This document shows positions 1-5,919 of a stretch of DNA of 24,960 nucleotides, piece after piece. Both the position numbers and the translations under genes were made by a program. How positions within the stretch are numbered: the stretch's first letter is position 1; every line of letters starts with the position of its first letter. The stretch comes from Microbacteriaceae bacterium (GTDB taxonomy: Bacteria; Actinomycetota; Actinomycetes; Actinomycetales; Microbacteriaceae): contig DMKW01000121.1 of the NCBI GenBank assembly GCA_003454135.1, positions 1-24,960 on the forward strand, written 5' to 3'. The notes under the pieces are model-generated. The model did not search any database. It was not told the DNA's origin and was given only the letters and a program-made list of their open reading frames with translations.

Positions 1-49
<49 letters not shown>

Positions 50-54
50 ATACG

Positions 55-81
55 TTCGGTTCGGGGAGAACCCGAACCGAA
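55..81. repeat. Perfect 11-bp inverted repeat between tRNA-Lys and hisN
   Basis: Arms TTCGGTTCGGG (55-65) and CCCGAACCGAA (71-81) are perfect complements with a 5-nt loop. There is no T-run on either side, so this is not a canonical intrinsic terminator. It lies 6 bp upstream of the tRNA 5' end on the minus strand, so it would fall in the tRNA leader if transcription starts further upstream. It could instead separate the divergent tRNA and hisN transcription units. Confidence 0.6.
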
Positions 82-150
82 GACCAACAATAACACCCCA
101 AACACGATCCACGCCAATCGAGCGCGCGCAGCGGAGAGTCGCCCCCGAAT

Positions 151-156
151 TACTAT
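151..156 (+). promoter_or_regulatory. Putative -10 box for hisN (TACTAT)
   Basis: TACTAT fits the actinobacterial TANNNT -10 pattern and ends 10 nt before the GTG start. Transcription would begin about 3-4 nt before the start codon, giving an almost leaderless mRNA. No convincing -35 box is visible. This is an inference from spacing only. Confidence 0.4.
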
Positions 157-166
157 CCTTGGGAGG

Positions 167-997
167 GTGAACGAGCCCCAAAACCTCTCCCTGGCCGACG
201 ACCTTGAACTCGCGATCCAGCTCGCCGACGCGGCGGATGCGATCTCCCGCGAGCGGTTCACCGCGATGGACCTCGTGGTCACGACGAAACCGGATCGCAC
301 GCCGGTGACGGATGCCGACCAGGCCGTCGAGAAGGCCATCCGCGCCCTGCTCGCTGAACAACGACCCGCCGACGGAATCCTCGGCGAGGAATTCGGCGCC
401 GAGGGCTCGAGCACCAGGCAGTGGATCATCGACCCGATCGACGGCACCGCCGGCTTCCTGCGCGGAATCCCGATCTGGGCGACACTCATTGCTCTGGCCG
501 TCGACGGCGTTCCGGTCGTCGGCGTGGTCAGCGCCCCCGCGCTCGGCAAGCGCTGGTGGGCGACCACCGGCAACGGCGCCTGGATGAGCGACGAGCACAA
601 CCCCAACGCCGCGCCGACGCAAATGCGGGTCTCCGCCGTGGCGACGCTCGCCGACGCATCCCTTAGCTACAACAGCATCCAGCAATGGGACAAGGCCGGC
701 CGCCTCGACTCCCTCATCGACCTCTCCCGCCAGGTCTGGCGCACGCGCGCGTACGGCGACATGTGGTCATACATGCTGCTCGCTGAGGGGCACCTCGACA
801 TCGCCGGGGAGTTCGACCTCCAGCCCTACGACATGGCCGCGCTCGTGCCCATCGTGCAGGAGGCGGGCGGACGGTTCACCTCCATCGACGGGCAGGAGGG
901 CCCCTGGCATGGCAGCGCCCTCGCCACCAACGGGCTGCTGCATCAGGCGACGCTCGAGGCGCTCGGCGGCGGCGCAGCAGACGCCACCGCGCGCTAG
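167..997 (+). CDS. hisN: Histidinol-phosphatase, inositol-monophosphatase fold (HisN type)
   Basis: This 276-residue protein belongs to the Mg-dependent inositol monophosphatase superfamily. Visible metal and phosphate motifs are GEEFG (73-77), DPIDGT (89-94) followed by AGFLRGIPIWATLIAL, and a C-terminal Asp in QPYDMAAL (about 222). The F-RG-P-WATLIAL run after DPIDGT is what I associate with the actinobacterial HisN subgroup, which dephosphorylates L-histidinol phosphate in histidine biosynthesis. Other IMPase substrates (inositol-1-phosphate, 3'-phosphoadenosine phosphate) cannot be excluded. The GTG start at 167 is chosen because a TACTAT -10 box lies just upstream. The purine run GGGAGG touches the start codon and is too close to act as a normal ribosome-binding site. 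A lipoprotein gene begins 10 bp after the stop. Confidence 0.85.
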   Translation: MNEPQNLSLADDLELAIQLADAADAISRERFTAMDLVVTTKPDRTPVTDADQAVEKAIRALLAEQRPADGILGEEFGAEGSSTRQWIIDPIDGTAGFLRGIPIWATLIALAVDGVPVVGVVSAPALGKRWWATTGNGAWMSDEHNPNAAPTQMRVSAVATLADASLSYNSIQQWDKAGRLDSLIDLSRQVWRTRAYGDMWSYMLLAEGHLDIAGEFDLQPYDMAALVPIVQEAGGRFTSIDGQEGPWHGSALATNGLLHQATLEALGGGAADATAR

Positions 998-1007
998 GCG
1001 CCGCAGG

Positions 1008-1505
1008 ATGCTCATCAGCGCCGCACGTCTCCCGATTGCCGCGGTTCTCCTGGCCGTGGCCGGCCTGGCGCTCTCCGGCTGCAGCATGATCAGCGACCTT
1101 GTTCCCGCGCCGGAGACGACCGTCAGCAGCCCGGCTCCGGTCGCGGGCCGCGAGACGGATGTCACGAACCTCCGGGTGGGCGACTGTCTCAACGATCCCG
1201 CCGGCGGAGCTGTCCGAGTGCGGACGCTTCCCTGCAGCGAGAAGCACGATGACGAGGTCTTCGCTGAGATCACCATCCCCGGCGACGCGTATCCCGGCGA
1301 CGACGCGGTCGTCGCGGCCGCGGAGGACGGCTGCACAAGCCGGTTCGACGCGTTCGCCGGGATTTCCTACGACGCCTCTGAGCTGGACTTCCATTACTTC
1401 ACGCCGACCGAACCCGACTGGACCGCGGGCGACCACGCCGCATCCTGCGTGATCGGCGACCCGGCCGGCGCCGTCACCGGAACGCTCGCCGGCGCCGCGC
1501 GCTGA
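1008..1505 (+). CDS. Small secreted lipoprotein with Septum_form-like domain
   Basis: A 165-residue protein. The ATG at 1008 gives a clean lipoprotein signal: MLISAARLPI, a hydrophobic stretch, then LALSGC with the lipidated Cys at residue 25. After a short Pro/Ser linker, residues about 54-160 hold a compact domain with paired Cys. It opens with LRVGDCL, then LPCSEKHDDEVFAEI, a central DGCTSRFDAF and a late WTAGDHAASCVI. This VGDC / PC--H-DEVF / W--GD---C pattern matches the family Pfam calls Septum_form, a name that does not prove a role in division. The domain should sit outside the membrane, with two likely disulfides. It lies 10 bp after hisN and may be co-transcribed with it. The ribosome-binding site is weak. 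Confidence 0.75.
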   Translation: MLISAARLPIAAVLLAVAGLALSGCSMISDLVPAPETTVSSPAPVAGRETDVTNLRVGDCLNDPAGGAVRVRTLPCSEKHDDEVFAEITIPGDAYPGDDAVVAAAEDGCTSRFDAFAGISYDASELDFHYFTPTEPDWTAGDHAASCVIGDPAGAVTGTLAGAAR

Positions 1506-1514
1506 CTCTCCGCC

Positions 1515-1520
1515 TACTGT
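1515..1520 (+). promoter_or_regulatory. Putative -10 box for nsrR (TACTGT)
   Basis: TACTGT ends 6 nt before the nsrR ATG at 1527, which would place the transcription start at or next to the A of the ATG. No Shine-Dalgarno sequence precedes the ATG. Both points fit a leaderless transcript. A -35 box is not clear. Confidence 0.4.
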
Positions 1521-1526
1521 TGAGCC

Positions 1527-1976
1527 ATGAGGATCAACGCTTTCTCCGATGTGTGCCTGCGCGTCGTGATGCTCCTGGCTGCCGCGCCGGAGGGTGAACT
1601 GCTCACCTCGCGCACCATCTCCGACGGCGTCGCGACGCCGTACAACCATGTCAGCAAGGCCGTCGCCCGGCTCCGTGAATTGGGCCTCGTCGAGGCTGTC
1701 CGCGGGCGCTTCGGAGGGGTGCGGATCAGCGCGCAGGGACGGACGGCCTCGGTGGGCTCGCTCCTGCGCCAGCTCGACACCCGAACCGACCTGGCTGACT
1801 GCGAAACACCCGACGGGAAGTGCCCTCTGCACGAGGGGTGTGGCCTGCGATTCGCCCTGCGACGCGCCCGGGAGGCCTTTTACGCCGAACTCGACGGCGC
1901 CGTGATTTCGGTCCTCTCCCAGCGCCGGCCATCGGGCCCCGTGCCAGTGTCCTTGGGCGTTCGCGCCCTGTCGTAG
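1527..1976 (+). CDS. nsrR: NsrR-type Rrf2 nitric-oxide-sensing repressor
   Basis: A 149-residue Rrf2-family protein. The N-terminal winged helix-turn-helix covers about residues 1-75, with the typical opening MRINAFSDVCLRVVMLLA. Three Cys at 92, 99 and 105 (C-E-T-P-D-G-K-C-P-L-H-E-G-C) match the NsrR iron-sulfur ligands. Asp8 is also present, and it is the fourth ligand of the [4Fe-4S] cluster in Streptomyces coelicolor NsrR. Known NsrR proteins repress NO-detoxification genes until NO destroys the cluster. The gene lies directly upstream of hmp on the same strand, with a palindromic site between them. A paralogue such as IscR or RsrR is less likely given the Cys pattern and the neighbour. 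Confidence 0.9.
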   Translation: MRINAFSDVCLRVVMLLAAAPEGELLTSRTISDGVATPYNHVSKAVARLRELGLVEAVRGRFGGVRISAQGRTASVGSLLRQLDTRTDLADCETPDGKCPLHEGCGLRFALRRAREAFYAELDGAVISVLSQRRPSGPVPVSLGVRALS

Positions 1977-1996
1977 ACCCCGTCGCTCCGGTAGCT

Positions 1997-2017
1997 TTTT
2001 CTACGGCGTGTAGAAAA
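1997..2017. repeat. AT-rich inverted repeat after nsrR
   Basis: TTTTCTAC (1997-2004) and GTAGAAAA (2010-2017) form a perfect 8-bp inverted repeat with a 5-nt spacer, beginning 20 bp after the nsrR stop. The 3' arm ends in A rather than T, so it is a poor plus-strand terminator. It may be a regulator site or part of the hmp promoter region. Confidence 0.5.
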
Positions 2018-2030
2018 CTGCCGATAAATA

Positions 2031-2045
2031 AGCATTTGAAATGCT
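2031..2045. promoter_or_regulatory. Putative NsrR operator upstream of hmp
   Basis: AGCATTT-G-AAATGCT is a perfect 7-1-7 palindrome. It extends imperfectly to AAA (2026-2028) and TTT (2048-2050). It has the form of known NsrR sites, which are ANGCATTT-N-AAATGCNT-like. It lies between nsrR and hmp, 36 bp before the hmp start, where bound repressor would cover the promoter. Confidence 0.75.
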
Positions 2046-2081
2046 ACTTTCAAGGGACCACTTGGAAACAAAGGAGACAGT

Positions 2082-3251
2082 ATGCTCTCGACCCAGTCCC
2101 TCCCCCTCATTGAAGCCACTCTCCCCCTCGTGGGCGAGCGCATGCCGGCAATTGCGAAGAACTTCTACGGCCGGCTGTTCGGGGCGCATCCTGAGCTGTT
2201 CGACGGTCTTTTCAGCCGCTCCAACCAGAAGAACGGGTCGCAGCAGCAGGCCCTGGCCGGGAGCATAGCCGTCTTCGCGACGCACCTGGTGAAGAACCCG
2301 GACACCACGCCGGAGGCCATGCTCTCCCGCATCGCCCACAAGCACGTCTCGCTGGACATCCAGCCGGAGCAGTACGACGTCGTCTACAAGTACCTGTTCG
2401 AGGCCATCGCCGACGAACTCAGCGACGTCATCACCGCGGAAATCGCCGGCGCCTGGACCGAGGTCTACTGGCTCATGGCCCACGCCCTGATCAAGCTCGA
2501 GAAGGGCCTCTACGCCGGCGCCGCGAGCGACAAGCCGCTGGCCCCGTGGGTCGTCATCGGCAAGGAAGCAGCCGGCACCGACGCGCTCACCTTCACGCTC
2601 GAGCCGGCCGACGACACTCCCGTTTCGCCCGCCCTGCCCGGCCAGTACGTGAGCGTCACGGTTGGAATGCCCGACGGCATCCGCCAGGTGCGCCAGTACT
2701 CGCTCTCGGCCGGAACGGCCACCACCCGCGTCTTCACCACGAAGCTGGATGCCGACGGTGAGGTTTCCCCTGCTCTCCACCGCGACGTGCAGATCGGGGA
2801 CACGTTGATCCTCTCCAACCCGTGCGGTGACATCACGCTCACAGAGGGCGACACCCCGCTCATCCTGGCGTCCGCGGGAATCGGCTGCACGCCCAGCGCG
2901 TCGATCCTGCGCTCGCTCGTGGAGAGCGACTCCAAGCGCGAGGTACTGGTGCTGCACGCCGAGAGCAAGCTCGAGGGCTGGGCGCTGCGCGACCAGATGA
3001 ACGAAGATGTCGCGCTCCTGGAAGCTGCCGAGTTGGAGCTGTGGCTCGAGATCCCAAGCGACGGCGCCCACGAGGGCTTCATGTCCCTCGACGGCGTCAC
3101 CATCCCCGACAACGCCTCGGTCTACCTCTGCGGCCCGTTGCCGTTCATGCGGAGCCTCCGGTCCCAGGCGCTCGCTTCCGGCGTGCCGGCCGAGCGGATC
3201 CACTACGAGATCTTCGGCCCCGACCTCTGGCTCGCCGGCGCCGGCGTCTAG
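2082..3251 (+). CDS. hmp: Flavohaemoglobin, nitric oxide dioxygenase
   Basis: A 389-residue protein with the full Hmp layout, acting in the cytoplasm. It oxidises NO to nitrate using O2 and NAD(P)H. The globin domain (about 1-137) has the B10 Tyr (Y29 in FYGRLF), Gln residues near 53-55 for E7, and proximal His88 in RIAHKHVSL. The FAD domain has RQYSLS at 204-209. The NAD(P) domain has AGIGCTP at 265-271 and a C-terminal YEIFGPDLW. AAGGAG at 2071-2076, 5 nt before the ATG, is a strong ribosome-binding site, unlike the upstream genes. The NsrR palindrome upstream predicts derepression by NO. An intrinsic terminator follows. Length and motifs are complete. Confidence 0.95.
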   Translation: MLSTQSLPLIEATLPLVGERMPAIAKNFYGRLFGAHPELFDGLFSRSNQKNGSQQQALAGSIAVFATHLVKNPDTTPEAMLSRIAHKHVSLDIQPEQYDVVYKYLFEAIADELSDVITAEIAGAWTEVYWLMAHALIKLEKGLYAGAASDKPLAPWVVIGKEAAGTDALTFTLEPADDTPVSPALPGQYVSVTVGMPDGIRQVRQYSLSAGTATTRVFTTKLDADGEVSPALHRDVQIGDTLILSNPCGDITLTEGDTPLILASAGIGCTPSASILRSLVESDSKREVLVLHAESKLEGWALRDQMNEDVALLEAAELELWLEIPSDGAHEGFMSLDGVTIPDNASVYLCGPLPFMRSLRSQALASGVPAERIHYEIFGPDLWLAGAGV

Positions 3252-3277
3252 CGTTCTGGCCCCCTTCGCCAATATAG

Positions 3278-3309
3278 AAGGCCCGAATCCTCACGGTTTC
3301 GGGCCTTTT
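3278..3309 (+). terminator. Intrinsic terminator of hmp
   Basis: AAGGCCCGAA (3278-3287) pairs perfectly with TTCGGGCCTT (3298-3307) across a 10-nt loop and is followed by more T. It lies 26 bp after the hmp stop. The symmetric A/T flanks could let it work in both directions. Confidence 0.85.
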
Positions 3310-3373
3310 ATGCACTTCCCGGGCTGCTCCGTCGGGCCTACAGTTCGGGTGAGGCGCTAAGGAAGGTGTCGAC

Positions 3374-4375
3374 ATGCCGAGGCCGGATCTTCCCGACGTA
3401 CGTCGCGCAGCGTGGATCCGCGAGTACCGGTTGAGCGGCGCGTGCCCCCCGCGCGCGATCGGCATCATGCTCGGCCTGGCGGTCGGCGGCGGGAGCGTGA
3501 TCGGGTTCGTCGGCTACTGGGGCGGCTGGCTCACCTACTGGCTCGCGGAAGGGGCAGGCAGCTTTGGCCGTTCGGCTGTCGGATGGCTCGTGGCGCAGGG
3601 CATGGTCGGGACGGTCGGCGGTGTGGCGCTTGCCGCGGGCATCGTGCTCGTCATGCTGGGCATCGCGTTCGGGTATCCGTTCCTGCTCGGTACGAGTTTC
3701 GGACGCACCCTCGCGAGCGTCGCGCGAGCGTCAAAGTGCCGCAACCTGGGCGTCGTGGTGACGTTCGGTGTGCTGGGGGGCGTCGTGGCGTGGGGTACTC
3801 TTGCGCTCATCGGGCTGCTTCAGGACGGAATCGTTCGGGAATCGTCACGCGTTCTTTCTGCCGTGCTGTTCGAACATCTCGGCATCCTCGGAGTGCTGGC
3901 CGTGGTCGTCGACGCGGCTGTCGTCGTGCTGTACTCGGTGGCCGGCAGCGTGGCAACCTTCGCTGATGTCCCGTTCTGCGAAGTGTGTGGCGAGTGGTAT
4001 TCCGTCAACAGGACCGCGAGCGTGGCGGCAGCGACCGCGCGGCCACTCGTGACGGGGTTGGCATCGGGATCGGCACTGCTTCTCGGCCCCCGGCGGTCGG
4101 ACGACCCGAGCCGGCTCGAGCTGCGACTGCAACGCTGCGAGTGCTCCTCTGCCGACGCCGTACTCACCGCTGACCTGCGGTGGGGTGAGCCAGTGATGAA
4201 GAACGGCGCCATCTCCCGGACCGTGCAGAAGGAGGAGCGCTGGTTCGCAACCGTCGTGCCCAACGAGCTCGGCCTGGACATCGAACAGGCCCTGTTCGCC
4301 GGTGCCTGGAAGGCACAAAAAAGAGGACCCGGAACCTCGCGGCGCCGGACCCTCTTCTTCTTCAACAACGTGTGA
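3374..4375 (+). CDS. Unrecognised four-helix membrane protein with C-terminal Cys cluster
   Basis: I do not recognise the family. The 333-residue protein has four hydrophobic spans at about residues 28-56, 70-105, 124-149 and 162-196. A soluble tail follows, with C202-E-V-C205 right after the last span and C255-E-C257 about 50 residues later. This CxxC...CxC arrangement could bind zinc or be redox active. GGAAGG at 3361-3366, 7 nt before the ATG, supports the start. It lies after the hmp terminator, so it is probably a separate unit. The last 20 codons (Lys/Arg/Gly-rich, ending TLFFFNNV) overlap the terminator of ssrA on the other strand, so that stretch is shaped by RNA structure. A shorter ancestral C-terminus is possible. 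Confidence 0.7.
   Translation: MPRPDLPDVRRAAWIREYRLSGACPPRAIGIMLGLAVGGGSVIGFVGYWGGWLTYWLAEGAGSFGRSAVGWLVAQGMVGTVGGVALAAGIVLVMLGIAFGYPFLLGTSFGRTLASVARASKCRNLGVVVTFGVLGGVVAWGTLALIGLLQDGIVRESSRVLSAVLFEHLGILGVLAVVVDAAVVVLYSVAGSVATFADVPFCEVCGEWYSVNRTASVAAATARPLVTGLASGSALLLGPRRSDDPSRLELRLQRCECSSADAVLTADLRWGEPVMKNGAISRTVQKEERWFATVVPNELGLDIEQALFAGAWKAQKRGPGTSRRRTLFFFNNV
4317..4356 (-). terminator. Intrinsic terminator of ssrA, inside the opposing gene's 3' end
   Basis: Read on the minus strand, AAGAGGGTCCGG (4356-4345) and CCGGGTCCTCTT (4332-4321) pair over 12 positions with one G-U and one U-G wobble, and a T-run follows (4320-4317). On the plus strand the same positions would be A-C mismatches, so the hairpin is built for minus-strand RNA. 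It begins 30 bp past the tmRNA CCA end. Confidence 0.8.
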
Positions 4376-4385
4376 CAGCCACCGG

Positions 4386-4761
4386 TGGTGGAGATGCGGG
4401 GAATTGAACCCCGGTCCACTGCTGTGGTCATATGCCTTCTACGGGTGTATCCAGTGAAGTCGCTTTACTCGGCCCCGGAATTTGCCACTGGCATCTACTC
4501 CGACGAGCCCAGCCTTCGTTTAAGTCCCTCTACACCCCGCGGCTCAATGTAGAAGCAATCTCTCTAAATGGCGTCAGGATCCGGGTAGAGAGCATTCCCG
4601 GTCTGGCGGACTTCTTTAGTGCTTTCGCTTAGGCAGCGAGAGCGAAGTCAGTGCGCTTTGAATTGGCACTTATTGTTTTGCAGAGATCGTTTACGAGATA
4701 ACCCTGCATCCTCGACCCGCTTCTCACAATTGCGCAAACAATGTCGAAACCGATCATCCCC
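4386..4761 (-). ncRNA. ssrA: Transfer-messenger RNA (tmRNA)
   Basis: The minus strand begins GGGGATGATCGGTTTCGAC, the hallmark tmRNA 5' end. It finishes with GGGGTTCAATTCCCCGCATC followed by TCCACCA, a T-arm and acceptor with encoded CCA. The 5' GGGGATG pairs with the 3' CATCTCC over seven positions with one G-U. Length is 376 nt. The RNA is charged with Ala, enters stalled ribosomes with SmpB, and templates a degradation tag. It is single-piece, not permuted. The smpB gene lies 3.4 kb upstream on the same strand. I could not identify the ssrA promoter with confidence in 4762-4890. Confidence 0.97.
4629..4667 (-). other. tmRNA tag reading frame (ANSKRTDFALAA)
   Basis: Inside ssrA, codons from GCC (4667-4665) to the TAA stop (4631-4629) encode ANSKRTDFALAA. 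It ends in the ALAA degron recognised by Clp-type proteases. The resume codon is placed at GCC by analogy with other actinobacterial tags that start with Ala. A GCA lies further upstream, but in a different frame. Confidence 0.85.
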
Positions 4762-4890
4762 ATGTTCACCTGGCGCGCCGAAATCGACGGTCAGGATGTT
4801 GCTGTCACACGCTGTTGAGTTTCCAAATTCGCACCCGCAATCTTGCGACCCGGCTGCGACCTTTACTGTACAACACAAGTATGTGCCGTT

Positions 4891-5919
4891 CTATGCCCGC
4901 ACCGGGTGAAGCAATGTTGAATAGAGCTCCACGTGCTTCGCCGCCATCCGCTCGGCGCTGAAGCGCTCCTCCACGGCCATACGGCACAAGTTCCGATCCA
5001 GCGTTGGCGCCCTCTGGATTGCCTCCGCCAGCTCGTGTTCCCCGGTCCGGAGAAGCCCGGTCCAGCCGTCGTCGATGATCTCCGGCGCCGACCCGCGGGG
5101 TGTCGCCACCACGGGCGTTCCGGCGGCGAGCGACTCGATCATCACCATGCCGAACGGCTCGTCCCATTGGATCGGGTTCAGGAGGGCGATGGCCCCGCCG
5201 AGCATCTCGTACTTGTCGGAGACATTCAACTCACCCAGGAATTCCGTGTCCGCGCCCAGGAGGGGGCGGATGATCGTGGTGAAGTAGTCCATCTCGACGG
5301 GCTCCCTCATCTTCGCGGCGATCCTCAGCGGAACCCCGGCGCGGCGAGCGATCTGGATCGCCTCGCGCACGCCTTTGTTCGGATGCATGCGGCCAAGGAA
5401 GCAGGCATACCCACCACGCCCCAGCCCGACGGGCACCCGCGCCGCATCGATTCCGTGGTGGATCACACGGGCGATCCGCACCCCGTCGGCCGTGGCTGCC
5501 TGGCTGTGCGAGATCGCAACGATCGACACGTCCGGGGGCATTGCCCGGCTGACGTCGAGCATGGCCGGGATGAACGGGCCATGAGCTGTCGCGACCAGGG
5601 GCGTGGCAAGGCCGCGGTGTGGAAGGAACGGCCCTGCCGTGGTGTGATCGTGGATGACGTCAACACCCGCCATGGCCGGATACGCCTGGAGGAGATGGCG
5701 TAGCTCCTGGAGGGTCGCCCCCACGGTGGAAAAATCGGACGGCGGGAACCCCGGGACGCGTTCCACGGCGCACGTGCTGTCACCGGACGCGGCGAGCAGC
5801 ACCTCGTGGCCGGCCCGCGCGAGCGCCAACGCCAGGGTGTCGACCACCGCTTCGATTCCGCCGTAGGCGGGCGGCGGTACCGGAATCCAGGGCGGGGCGA
5901 TCAGACCGATTCGCATCAT
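4891..5919 (-). CDS. GT4-family glycosyltransferase
   Basis: A 342-residue GT-B fold retaining glycosyltransferase. The N-terminal half opens with a Rossmann strand MMRIGLIAPPW and a glycine loop AYGGIE (19-23), then DVIHDHT and TAHGP. The C-terminal half has HHGID (154-158), FLGRMHPNKG (174-183) and the E-x7-E nucleotide-sugar motif EPFGMVMIE (254-262), followed by GTPVVATPRGSAPEII. Sugar donor and acceptor cannot be read from sequence. The stop codon of the upstream debranching-enzyme gene directly abuts the tandem ATG ATG start, so the two are translationally coupled and probably act on the same glucan or glycoside. The second ATG (5916) is an alternative start with better spacing from AGGTG. 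The gene ends 130 bp before the ssrA 5' end. Confidence 0.85.
   Translation of the reverse strand: MMRIGLIAPPWIPVPPPAYGGIEAVVDTLALALARAGHEVLLAASGDSTCAVERVPGFPPSDFSTVGATLQELRHLLQAYPAMAGVDVIHDHTTAGPFLPHRGLATPLVATAHGPFIPAMLDVSRAMPPDVSIVAISHSQAATADGVRIARVIHHGIDAARVPVGLGRGGYACFLGRMHPNKGVREAIQIARRAGVPLRIAAKMREPVEMDYFTTIIRPLLGADTEFLGELNVSDKYEMLGGAIALLNPIQWDEPFGMVMIESLAAGTPVVATPRGSAPEIIDDGWTGLLRTGEHELAEAIQRAPTLDRNLCRMAVEERFSAERMAAKHVELYSTLLHPVRA

Noticed and set aside
2001..3272. 423-codon open frame antisense to hmp
   Set aside because: It mirrors a gene with full Hmp motifs. The translation is low-complexity Arg/Gly/Val-rich without domains, as expected for antisense frames in high-GC coding DNA.
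4386..4761. Possible genomic-island attachment site at the tmRNA gene
   Set aside because: tmRNA 3' ends are common integration sites, but I found no repeated copy of the 3' end and no integrase gene in the window.
4432..4909. Short open frames across the tmRNA gene
   Set aside because: They lie inside ssrA, whose 5' and 3' ends and tag frame are clear. The translations have no family character.
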